Made by a program: the position numbers and the translations under genes. The notes beneath the pieces were generated by a model. The model did not search any database and was not told the origin of the DNA. It saw nothing but the letters and a program-made list of their open reading frames with translations. A DNA stretch of 40,754 nt from Fulvivirga kasyanovii (GTDB lineage Bacteria; Bacteroidota; Bacteroidia; Cytophagales; Cyclobacteriaceae): NCBI RefSeq assembly GCF_009711405.1, contig NZ_SMLW01000660.1:1-40754 (forward strand). The letters are read 5' to 3'. The stretch's first letter is position 1. Each line of letters starts with the position of its first letter. Positions 16,737 through 24,522 of this stretch are shown piece after piece.

Positions 16737-18275
16737 ATGCATTATAAATCTCCTTTTCCTGTTTTAAGCTATAGCGGAGTAGACCTGCAGGAAGTCAATG
16801 ACAGCACCCTGACCAAAGCAAAAAAAATACTGCTGGTAGAGCTGGACCATGCAGAAAAGGGCACTTTAAATATTGACGGGGAGGTTTTTACCAAAAACGA
16901 TATTCTGCTACTATTTGAAAGCCTTTCAAATGCAGAGCACATTATTTACCACCGTTGGGTGCATGAAAACCCCGGACTGAGAGCCTTGCTCGAAAATAAG
17001 AGCATTGACAACTATGAAGTACTCTTTGATAAAAGCCTGCTTAATCATGAAAAAATAGTCGGGTTTAAAGCATTCATCTCTCCATTCCTTGCCCAGCCTC
17101 TGGGCAAAATACTGAGCCAGGCCTTCACCCGGCAGGAATACACAAAAGGCCTGAAGGTGATCACGGCGGCTCAACTGGTGGAGCAGTCGGGCTATGACAT
17201 CACCTTTGGAAAGCTGCAAAGCAACATCAGGGGGATCATACAGGAACTTAAAATTTTTAACGAGCGTGGCGCAGAGCAGTTTAAGGAACACCAATGCCAT
17301 TATATCAACTACTACTTCATCCAGTTCCTTAACCAGTTACCAGACACGTTTGAGACACTGCGGGAAGATTTTGCCACCGCACTGATCAACCTCACTATAA
17401 CCATCCAGCACAAACACCCACACCTTTGCAAAAGACTTTACTTTTCCCTTAGTGCGCTCAACTGCTCGGAGGAAGTTAAAGAGATCATTAAAAACAACCT
17501 GAAAGTATTTCAGCGGGCAGCAGAGGGTTCCTCAGTAGAAAAAAAAGCGGACCCCGAACCACAGGGTGCTACAGCACTGATACTGAAAATGAGTTTTATG
17601 GCCGTACTCTTCTTCATTCTTATTTTGAAGAACTGTGATAACAGCAGCTCAACACACAGTAGTTACAAAATGGATTTTTCCCAACCTTTTTTACATAAAC
17701 TAACTCACCTAAAGAACATCCAAGACCTGAAAAGCCTGAGCCTGGATCAGCTTAACTATGGAAACAAAACGGTATCTGTAGACAGCATAGTTGACTTATC
17801 GGATACTACCATATGGCCGTACGCTTCTGAATACAAAAACCTTTTAAGTTACACACCCGAAACCGGCAGAAAAGTCTATCTCACTAATGAATCAGATTAT
17901 GATGCTGTTGTTTTTCTGTCTACAAACTTGTACAACTACTCCACTTTTTTATTCTCCGGAGAGAAAATATCGTTTTACACCAGTAATGATGATTATGTGC
18001 AGTTTTATTTAGGTAAGCAATGGGCATATGGTCTACACTCTAACCAGACAAACATACGTCGTGAACATTTTACAGAAATTGATTCCACCACACTTACATA
18101 TCTGGAAAGCATCTGGCAAAACCAATGCAACAAAAGCACAAATTGCAGGGATTCCAGTTTTTCACTTTATGTCGATGATTCCGATAAGGTCCAGTTTTCA
18201 GGTAATACGTACACCAGCGGTTTTAGAAAAGTAAATGAGTACTTTTATATTAAGAAAGCTACGGACACAAAATAA
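16737..18275 (+). CDS. Uncharacterised single-pass membrane protein next to the Hsp70 gene
   Basis: I do not recognise a family. The 512-residue protein has a long, mostly helical N-terminal region (1 to about 275) without a signal sequence, then one strongly hydrophobic segment (about 280-300, M-S-F-M-A-V-L-F-F-I-L-I-L). A C-terminal domain of about 210 residues follows, polar and Tyr/Ser/Asn-rich with two close cysteines (N-Q-C-N-K-S-T-N-C). By the positive-inside rule the N-terminal region is probably cytoplasmic and the C-terminal domain exposed to the periplasm. The gene runs tail to tail into the Hsp70 gene with only five bases between stops. A working link to the chaperone is possible, but only proximity supports it. 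Confidence 0.75.
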   Translation: MHYKSPFPVLSYSGVDLQEVNDSTLTKAKKILLVELDHAEKGTLNIDGEVFTKNDILLLFESLSNAEHIIYHRWVHENPGLRALLENKSIDNYEVLFDKSLLNHEKIVGFKAFISPFLAQPLGKILSQAFTRQEYTKGLKVITAAQLVEQSGYDITFGKLQSNIRGIIQELKIFNERGAEQFKEHQCHYINYYFIQFLNQLPDTFETLREDFATALINLTITIQHKHPHLCKRLYFSLSALNCSEEVKEIIKNNLKVFQRAAEGSSVEKKADPEPQGATALILKMSFMAVLFFILILKNCDNSSSTHSSYKMDFSQPFLHKLTHLKNIQDLKSLSLDQLNYGNKTVSVDSIVDLSDTTIWPYASEYKNLLSYTPETGRKVYLTNESDYDAVVFLSTNLYNYSTFLFSGEKISFYTSNDDYVQFYLGKQWAYGLHSNQTNIRREHFTEIDSTTLTYLESIWQNQCNKSTNCRDSSFSLYVDDSDKVQFSGNTYTSGFRKVNEYFYIKKATDTK

Positions 18276-18280
18276 AAACA

Positions 18281-20779
18281 TCACCCGATTCCGGTACCCT
18301 TAAAATTTTTCCACACACTGCTTTCTTTCTTTGCCGGCAACAGGTGAAGCAGGTTAAATACAATAACCTTTAGCTCCTTATAGTTCTGCCTTTCCAGCGC
18401 TTTTTGCCCTTGTTCTTTGAAATTGGCCGCCAGCTTCTTATCCGTAAAGCTGGAATTATCCATAACCGAAACCCTGTAATACAGGTCTATTATGCCCTCA
18501 TCAGAGTTTATATAGAGTTCATTATTTAGTGACTTCAGTTTCTTCACATGGCTCTCTACCATATATACACTCTGCCCTTTCATCACCTCATTTTCGCGAT
18601 CTGCAATTTCTTTGAAGCGCAATTTTATAGTCTTATCATCGCTTTCCTCCACCTGAGTCTCCACTCCTTCCTTAAGCTGATAATATTCTATGCGTGCTTT
18701 GGTGAGGCGGGCATGTTTGCCAAGCTGATCGTACTTCTGAGCCACGCGACGTTTCCTCTCACAGATGTGATATTTTTCATCACCAGACAGGGTATTTTTC
18801 ATCAATGCGACCTCCTCTTCCACCGCCATGGCCTCAGCAAGATATTCGCGCAATGTTGCTGCCGTTTCAAAATCCTCTTTCCCTTCTTTTTCCTTAAGGT
18901 CCTTTCTGATCTTATGTATGAGCAAGGATAGTTCTTCCTCCAACCGGGTTGTGCTTACATATTTTTCGGAAGAGTTAAACAAATGGTCAAACTCCTGATC
19001 TGTCTGATTGAGGTATACACTGATGTGCAGGTCCCGCGACTCCGTGATCTCCATTCTTATTTCCAGATCAGAGCCCTTCACCAGGTCCATATCCAGTTTG
19101 GCAGGATCTATTTCAATGATTCCGATAGTCTGATTGGTTTCCGGCAATGCATAACGGTCGCCTTCCAGTACATTCACGATCAGTTTTTCTTCTCCATCCC
19201 GGTAGATCGTCTTTGAAACCTCGCGGTAGATTGTTTTATTTAATGGAAGAATGCTGTTTTTGGGAAACACTACCTCCAGCTTTGTTCGCTTTTCTTCAAG
19301 ATCATCCACTTCGAGACATATATCATGAGGAAGCGGCTGCCCGTCAATGCTAAACTTTCCATGCAAAATTCCTATAAGGGGTATATTGTTGGCAACGGGT
19401 ACATTTTGGACGTTCAGCACCTCCACTTTAAAATTATTTAGTCTGTCTGGCGCCAGGGTCAAAAATTCCCTTACTTTCTGTTTTGCATTCCTTATGCCTG
19501 TATCAAAGCCTCCATCTTCCCGCCTGATCCGGTAGAAATAGCCTTCTACATTGCTCTCAAAGTCGAGCAATAATACCTCCTCACCATCCATACTGGATTT
19601 GGGGTATGATACCCTGGCTTTAATCTCCTGGTCAGAATTTGAAACTTCTTTTTCCTGCGTAGCTTTGACCTTTTTTGGTTTTCCGGCAGCATACTGCGCT
19701 GCGCCTGCGGCAACGGCAGTTGTGGGATCTACAGAAGTGTTAACCTCTGTTTTCAGCCTTGTTTGCAAAAGCTCCTGCACCAATGGAATATAGGTGCTGC
19801 CTCCAACCAATATCACTTGCCGGATATCTGAGGGCTCAAGTTCATTGTCAGCCAAGAGCTCTTCCACAAGGTTCAGGGTATATGAAAGTTTTTCCCGGAT
19901 GCATTCATTGAACTGGTCACGTGTAACAGTAATAACGACTTCTTCCTCTATCCCATCTTCGTCATTGATCTCCAACTCCACGTCCACTGCCTCTTTTACT
20001 GACAGTTGCTTCTTTGCCTCCTCGGCCTTGAGCAACAACACCTGATACAGCCTTCTGAAATCCAGTGTCCGCTCTTCATATTCCTTTTTCAGATAAGCCA
20101 GTGCAGGATTCCGGAATATCTCCTTAAGGAATACATCAGTCACCAGCCTGTGGTCAAAATCCAGACCTCCTAAAAAATTGTCACCTCTATGGTCAACGAT
20201 TTTTAACTCCTGCTCGTTGATGGAGGCAATGGCCACATCGAATGTGCCGCCACCGAGATCATAGACCAGCCACTTCCCAGCTTTTTCAGCCCTGTCTCCT
20301 TTATTGGCAAAAGCCAGACAGGCAGCTATAGGCTCCTGGAGCAGCACTACCTCTTCAAAACCCGCCTCATAACCAGCTTTCTTGGTAGCATTGGATTGTA
20401 TGGTATCAAATGAAGCCGGTATGGTAATCACTACCGAAGCTACTTCTTCACCGGTATGGATGAAGGTTTTAAGCTCCCGTAGTACGTAGGCGGACAACTC
20501 CACCGGCGTTTTGGTTTCGCTAAGGTTACCTACAAAGAAAGTCTCAGTGGTACCCATTTTCCTTTTGAAGCCACCAAATACATTTTCAGGGTCTTTGCCC
20601 AGCAGTTCCCTGGCTTTATCCCCCACTATTATCCTGTTTCTTCTGAAACCTACTACTGAAGGCAGGGTCTGCTTCAAGTCCAGCGGGTTTTTAAAAACTT
20701 CTACCCCATCATGGGTCGATCTGGCTATTGCGGAATTAGTTGTGCCCAGGTCGATGGCAAAATCAATGGTACTGCTCAT
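18281..20779 (-). CDS. Divergent Hsp70-family protein with an atypical C-terminal half
   Basis: Residues 1 to about 375 form a complete actin-like ATPase domain: I-D-L-G-T-T-N-S (9-16) for phosphate 1, V-V-I-T-I-P-A-S-F-D (116-125), D-L-G-G-G-T-F-D (174-181) for phosphate 2, and V-I-L-V-G-G-S-T-Y-I-P near 330. After a charged linker (K-P-K-K-V-K...), the remaining roughly 430 residues differ from DnaK: a beta-rich region followed by a long charged helical stretch, with no recognisable DnaK lid or acidic terminus. At 832 residues it is much longer than DnaK (about 640). It follows the GrpE-like gene after two bases, so the two are one transcript. Client and function are unknown; it is not the housekeeping DnaK. 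Confidence 0.92.
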   Translation of the reverse strand: MSSTIDFAIDLGTTNSAIARSTHDGVEVFKNPLDLKQTLPSVVGFRRNRIIVGDKARELLGKDPENVFGGFKRKMGTTETFFVGNLSETKTPVELSAYVLRELKTFIHTGEEVASVVITIPASFDTIQSNATKKAGYEAGFEEVVLLQEPIAACLAFANKGDRAEKAGKWLVYDLGGGTFDVAIASINEQELKIVDHRGDNFLGGLDFDHRLVTDVFLKEIFRNPALAYLKKEYEERTLDFRRLYQVLLLKAEEAKKQLSVKEAVDVELEINDEDGIEEEVVITVTRDQFNECIREKLSYTLNLVEELLADNELEPSDIRQVILVGGSTYIPLVQELLQTRLKTEVNTSVDPTTAVAAGAAQYAAGKPKKVKATQEKEVSNSDQEIKARVSYPKSSMDGEEVLLLDFESNVEGYFYRIRREDGGFDTGIRNAKQKVREFLTLAPDRLNNFKVEVLNVQNVPVANNIPLIGILHGKFSIDGQPLPHDICLEVDDLEEKRTKLEVVFPKNSILPLNKTIYREVSKTIYRDGEEKLIVNVLEGDRYALPETNQTIGIIEIDPAKLDMDLVKGSDLEIRMEITESRDLHISVYLNQTDQEFDHLFNSSEKYVSTTRLEEELSLLIHKIRKDLKEKEGKEDFETAATLREYLAEAMAVEEEVALMKNTLSGDEKYHICERKRRVAQKYDQLGKHARLTKARIEYYQLKEGVETQVEESDDKTIKLRFKEIADRENEVMKGQSVYMVESHVKKLKSLNNELYINSDEGIIDLYYRVSVMDNSSFTDKKLAANFKEQGQKALERQNYKELKVIVFNLLHLLPAKKESSVWKNFKGTGIG

Positions 20780-20781
20780 AC

Positions 20782-21099
20782 TTATGCTTTCTTTTCTACG
20801 ATCACCACGGCTTTTTGTACAATACCGGGTGCTCCTCCACTATCTTTGAAAATGATTGGCTTGATAACTTTGCTTATATACATATTACCATCCTCAAAGT
20901 CACCGACAATACTGGCTTCACAGTCGGTACGTGTATCATTATAATCTTCATGCAAAGGGTTGTGAAAAGTGTAACCAAATTCCTCCAGGTGATGCTTCAT
21001 CCTGTTGACATTTCGGGCAACGCCTGATGAATCCCCTTTCGCTGAGAGCTTCTGCTCAATCTCAAAAACCTGATTGGCAATTCCGATGATGGAGTCCAT
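20782..21099 (-). CDS. Small GrpE-like protein, putative Hsp70 partner
   Basis: A 105-residue soluble protein. The N-terminal 40 residues form an amphipathic helix (M-D-S-I-I-G-I-A...). The rest resembles the GrpE C-terminal beta domain: L-E-E-F-G-Y-T-F, an acidic C-E-A-S-I-V segment, and a closing P-G-I-V-Q-K-A-V-V-I-V-E-K-K strand similar to the V-L-R-P-A-x-V-x-V end of GrpE. It lacks the long coiled coil of true GrpE. It begins the Hsp70 transcript, its stop two bases from the Hsp70 start. A nucleotide-exchange or regulatory role for that Hsp70 is a reasonable inference. The resemblance was judged by eye and is weak in places. Confidence 0.6.
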   Translation of the reverse strand: MDSIIGIANQVFEIEQKLSAKGDSSGVARNVNRMKHHLEEFGYTFHNPLHEDYNDTRTDCEASIVGDFEDGNMYISKVIKPIIFKDSGGAPGIVQKAVVIVEKKA

Positions 21100-21349
21100 A
21101 TAAATATAGATGTTAAAGCAGTTAAACTTAAATAGTTATCTAATCAAAAAAACTCGGGGGTTTTAAAGTTACCGCAATAATGTGTGGGTTCATAATTTTA
21201 TTTTTGGGAACCTGGGTGCTATTCTCAGAAAAGTTTAAAATCTCCATGCTCTTTGAAATTTCCTGTTTCAGTAGCCATTAAACTATTGCGTACAGATTCA
21301 AAGTATATTAAAACGAACTATTAAACAGATTTAAGTAGATTCAGAAACT

Positions 21350-21548
21350 TTCAAGCTTGGGCAAAACTAATATGAAACAGATATTACCTCTAAAGGAAAA
21401 GGTAAATCTGCAGGGGCAAGGATCATTACTTATATCATTACAGAAGACAAGGAGATTTACCTGGTGCATATTTATGACAAAAAGCTAACTTGAAAATATT
21501 ACGAAAGATCAAATTTTAGAACTTCTTGATAAAGTCGGTCTGATCTAA
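21350..21548 (+). pseudogene. Remnant of a RelE-family toxin gene, frameshifted
   Basis: There is no intact ORF, but conceptual translation gives the C-terminal half of a RelE/ParE-type toxin in pieces. L-G-K-T (21357-21368) comes first. After a frame change come Y-E-T-D-I-T-S-K-G-K-G-K-S-A-G-A-R and I-I-T-Y-I-I-T-E-D-K-E-I-Y-L-V-H-I-Y-D-K (21371-21490), ending at TGA (21491-21493). In a third frame follow E-N-I-T-K-D-Q-I-L-E-L-L-D-K-V-G-L-I and a stop (21492-21548). The order matches the toxin family's K-G-K-S-G-G-A-R, Y-L-V-x-I-Y-D-K and E-N-I-T-D-x-E-I landmarks. No antitoxin gene is recognisable, so it is a dead relic of a toxin-antitoxin locus. Confidence 0.7.
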
Positions 21549-21560
21549 CTCCTGATAAAA

Positions 21561-21587
21561 CAAAAAGTCCGATATCTCTACCGGACT
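21561..21587 (-). terminator. Terminator of the BNR-repeat lipoprotein gene
   Basis: AGTCCG (21566-21571) pairs with CGGACT (21582-21587) around a 10-base loop. On the minus strand the stem is followed by TTTTTG and TTTT, just downstream of the stop codon at 21635. Confidence 0.7.
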
Positions 21588-21634
21588 CTTCTAAATTTCA
21601 TTTAATGACCATGACTATAACTGATCGGCTTGTG

Positions 21635-22771
21635 TTATTCACCAACCTCAATCATCACGGCCAGCCCCTCATAACCTACAAGGATTATCTTGTTATCGGA
21701 GATGAATTGCACATCACCCCAGCTATTCAGTCCAAAATCATGATTTATCCGGCTCCATTTTTCACCGCCGTCAAAAGACATCATTATAAACTCGGGGTTG
21801 CTTAAGTTATTGGATTTGTTATAACCGGCCACAATGCCGACATCTCCCCTAATCGCCAACTCCCTGAGCCTGTTATCGTAGCCGGTGTCAACATTTTCCC
21901 ATGTTTCCCCTCCATCAGCCGTCTTGAAAAGCATTCCTTTTTCTGTTGCCGTGCTGTACTGTCCATTGTCGCCAACAGCAAACCCTGAATTTCCTTCCAT
22001 GGAGATATCCATTATCTTCACTCCTTCTGCTACATCTATTGGCGTCCAGTCCACACCCTTATTCGTGCTTTTCAGCACTACACCTTTAGCCCATGCTCCG
22101 CCGGAAGCCAATATGGTATTATTACCCAGAAAGGCAATTTCATGAAGGGCATTGTTTTCAAGTGGAGTAGTATTGATTATGCTCTCCCAGCTTTCTCCTC
22201 CATCAGAGGTTGTAAAAAGCTTGCCATTTCCACCGGAAGTAGATCCAGCGAGAAAGCCGGTCTCAGCATCCAAAAATCGTATATCAGCCAGGTATATACC
22301 CGGTTCGATATCGATCCTTTCCCACGTATCGCCTGTATTTTCACTTTTCAGAATGGCTCCATCCGATGTGGTGGCAAACAAAATATTGTCTGTCGATGAT
22401 GTTACATCTGTTATATAAAAACCTGTATTTGAATATGCCTCGGCCCAGGAGGCACCCCCATCTGTTGATTTGAGTATTATAGCTTTTTCTACACTGACCG
22501 AAGGAGTTCCCCCTGCCAGGAACCCACTTTGTTCATCAATAAAATGGATCGAGAAAAAAGAAAGGTCCGTACCTGTAGTAAGTTTTGTAAAGGTTAACCC
22601 TGAAGTACCATCATTGCTGTCATCGCCATTATCATCATCGTCATCATTATTATCCCCATCTCCCTGATCAACCTGATCGTCTGCGGGTTTTACGCCGTCA
22701 TCATCTGATGAACATGCGGCAAAGCAAAAACATAAGATTAAAGCAAAAATAAAGTGCTTTCTAAGCGCCAT
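21635..22771 (-). CDS. BNR/Asp-box repeat lipoprotein (Ycf48-like beta propeller)
   Basis: A 378-residue predicted lipoprotein: signal peptide ending F-A-A-C-S-S (Cys20), then an Asp-rich, low-complexity spacer (about 23-55), then a repeat domain. Six Asp-box units are visible: S-T-D-G-G-A-S-W, S-E-N-T-G-D-T-W, T-S-D-G-G-E-S-W, S-T-N-K-G-V-D-W, T-A-D-G-G-E-T-W and S-F-D-G-G-E-K-W. This indicates a six- or seven-bladed propeller like Ycf48 or sialidases. No sialidase catalytic arginine triad is evident, so a binding or scaffold role is more likely. The acidic linker suggests display away from the membrane. It lies downstream of susD, separated by a terminator, so it may have its own promoter. 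Confidence 0.85.
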   Translation of the reverse strand: MALRKHFIFALILCFCFAACSSDDDGVKPADDQVDQGDGDNNDDDDDNGDDSNDGTSGLTFTKLTTGTDLSFFSIHFIDEQSGFLAGGTPSVSVEKAIILKSTDGGASWAEAYSNTGFYITDVTSSTDNILFATTSDGAILKSENTGDTWERIDIEPGIYLADIRFLDAETGFLAGSTSGGNGKLFTTSDGGESWESIINTTPLENNALHEIAFLGNNTILASGGAWAKGVVLKSTNKGVDWTPIDVAEGVKIMDISMEGNSGFAVGDNGQYSTATEKGMLFKTADGGETWENVDTGYDNRLRELAIRGDVGIVAGYNKSNNLSNPEFIMMSFDGGEKWSRINHDFGLNSWGDVQFISDNKIILVGYEGLAVMIEVGE

Positions 22772-22998
22772 AGTAGTAGAAATTAGTGTCGTTAGGTGAA
22801 TAATTATTTAACTAAGACGCTAAAATATATAATGTATCATTGAAATATATTAGTTATTTAATATTTATTTTATACGTTTAAACATCTTATAATTTAGCAT
22901 CTTTTAGTTTCTCAAAATTTGATCATTGAGAGCAGTGCTACCCGCACCATACACAATAAAGACACCTTGCTTTATAAAATTACCGATTAACCCAGATC

Positions 22999-23023
22999 AC
23001 AAAAAAAGCGGGAATAATCCCGC
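22999..23023 (-). terminator. Terminator downstream of the SusD-like gene
   Basis: GCGGGA (23008-23013), a 4-base ATAA loop and TCCCGC (23018-23023) form a tight hairpin. On the minus strand it is followed by seven T residues, 33 bases after the SusD-like stop codon. Confidence 0.85.
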
Positions 23024-23055
23024 CTTTCCTGTTCATTAATCAACTAATTTTCCGT

Positions 23056-24483
23056 TTACTGCACATCCCACCAAACTCTTGTATCCAGGTCATCAGCTCC
23101 CTGCCGGGCCACTGCATTTTCATAGTTCGCCTGGTTGTTTTGCGACTCAGAGGCCGGGTAAGCCTGGCGTCTCGGGATTTGGCCTGAGTTATTGGCTGCA
23201 GCAGGTGCGGGCACCAGTTCGGGGTAGCCTAAGCGCCTCCATTCTGCCCAACCTTCATAACCTTGCATGTATAAAGCCAGCCATTTTTGCTCACCTATGA
23301 GTTCAATAGCTTTGGTATCGTCAAAAGCAACCGAGGTTTGCTGGATATAGCTTTCATACGCTGTCTGGTCAAATACATCCCATTGTTCCATGCTGGCCTT
23401 GATAGCCGCATTATAAAAGCTCTCTGCACTACCTCCGGCATTCCATCCGTATGAAGAGCCTTCGGCAAGTCCAAAAAGCACCTGCGCATAGGTCAGTATA
23501 GGCACACTGGAATCCTTGGCTTTTACATAAACTGAATTGGGCAGAGACACCTCATCAAAACCGTAACCACCAGCCTCTGCATTACCAAGGCCATAGGGCA
23601 TACCTGTATAGACATCTCCGGCACTGGCGCCAATAGGATCGGCATATGTGGCAACTCTCGGATCATTAAGCGCTATCAGCTTGTCTACTATCGTTGCACT
23701 TACTGCATTGTCAGTACGGGTTAGAAAGTCATTGTACCTGGGGTTATCAAATACTCCATTGCCTAAATAATGATATATGGCATTATCATCATTGGAAGCC
23801 AGCACCCCATCGGCAACTGCTGCCTCAAACTCTGCTTTTGCAGTTATAGCGTCAACATCAGATATTCTCAAAGCCATTCTCAACCGCAGGGAGTTCGCAA
23901 ACCTTTTCCACTTATCAGTGTCACCATTGAACAGGATGTCTCCCTTTGGCGCTGCCCCGGCATCAAATTCCTCTATTGCATTATCCAGTTCTTCAAATAG
24001 CGCAGCATAGATAGCCGATTGGGTATCATAAGCCGGGGTAAGATTTTCCAGCGCCATAAGCGCCTCTGTATAGGGCAGATCGCCCCATCGATCCGTAGCG
24101 TGAAGAAAAAAATAAGCTTTTAATATTCTGGCTACTGCGATCTGATTAGCATTTGATCCACTCTCTGCCGCCATTTCCATGGTTGCAGGATCACTGTTCA
24201 TATCAATGACTTTTTGCAGGTCGCTAAGCGGGCCACTGTATATGGATGTAAAATCGAATTGGGTAACGCTATAGCGCGAATTTTCGGTATACCGGGTTGC
24301 TGACCAATATTGTGCATAGTACAAGCCTGTAATGCCACTTTCGTACGTGGGCATAGAGTGAATGGCATTGGTCAGAAAGCCTGCCACGGGCACACTGGTC
24401 GGATTATTAGGGTCTACATTGGTGTCCCCAAAATCGCCACAAGCAGTAAGTATAATTATGAGTGGTATTATAAATTTATTCAT
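23056..24483 (-). CDS. SusD/RagB-family nutrient-binding outer-membrane lipoprotein
   Basis: Surface lipoprotein that acts as the lid of the neighbouring SusC transporter. Its 475 residues begin with a short signal and lipobox I-L-T-A-C-G (Cys15), followed by the typical D-x-N-V-D-P-N-N-P-T segment. The body is tetratricopeptide-like and helical, with R-W-G-D-L-P-Y-T-E-A near residue 130 and W-L-A-L-Y-M-Q-G-Y-E-G-W-A-E-W-R-R near the end. These fit the SusD-like_2 group rather than the starch-binding SusD itself. This group often occurs with transporters of unknown or peptide-type ligands; the ligand here is not predictable. It lies 39 bases downstream of susC in the same operon. Confidence 0.93.
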   Translation of the reverse strand: MNKFIIPLIIILTACGDFGDTNVDPNNPTSVPVAGFLTNAIHSMPTYESGITGLYYAQYWSATRYTENSRYSVTQFDFTSIYSGPLSDLQKVIDMNSDPATMEMAAESGSNANQIAVARILKAYFFLHATDRWGDLPYTEALMALENLTPAYDTQSAIYAALFEELDNAIEEFDAGAAPKGDILFNGDTDKWKRFANSLRLRMALRISDVDAITAKAEFEAAVADGVLASNDDNAIYHYLGNGVFDNPRYNDFLTRTDNAVSATIVDKLIALNDPRVATYADPIGASAGDVYTGMPYGLGNAEAGGYGFDEVSLPNSVYVKAKDSSVPILTYAQVLFGLAEGSSYGWNAGGSAESFYNAAIKASMEQWDVFDQTAYESYIQQTSVAFDDTKAIELIGEQKWLALYMQGYEGWAEWRRLGYPELVPAPAAANNSGQIPRRQAYPASESQNNQANYENAVARQGADDLDTRVWWDVQ

Positions 24484-24522
24484 TTCTGTAATTTTTTAAT
24501 TTTAGAATTTACCAGCCATCAG

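Noticed and set aside
21230..21310. Protein-like minus-strand fragment (M-A-T-E-T-G-N-F-K-E-H-G-D-F) near the toxin relic
   Set aside because: Too short, bounded by stops, and not assignable to an antitoxin or any family.
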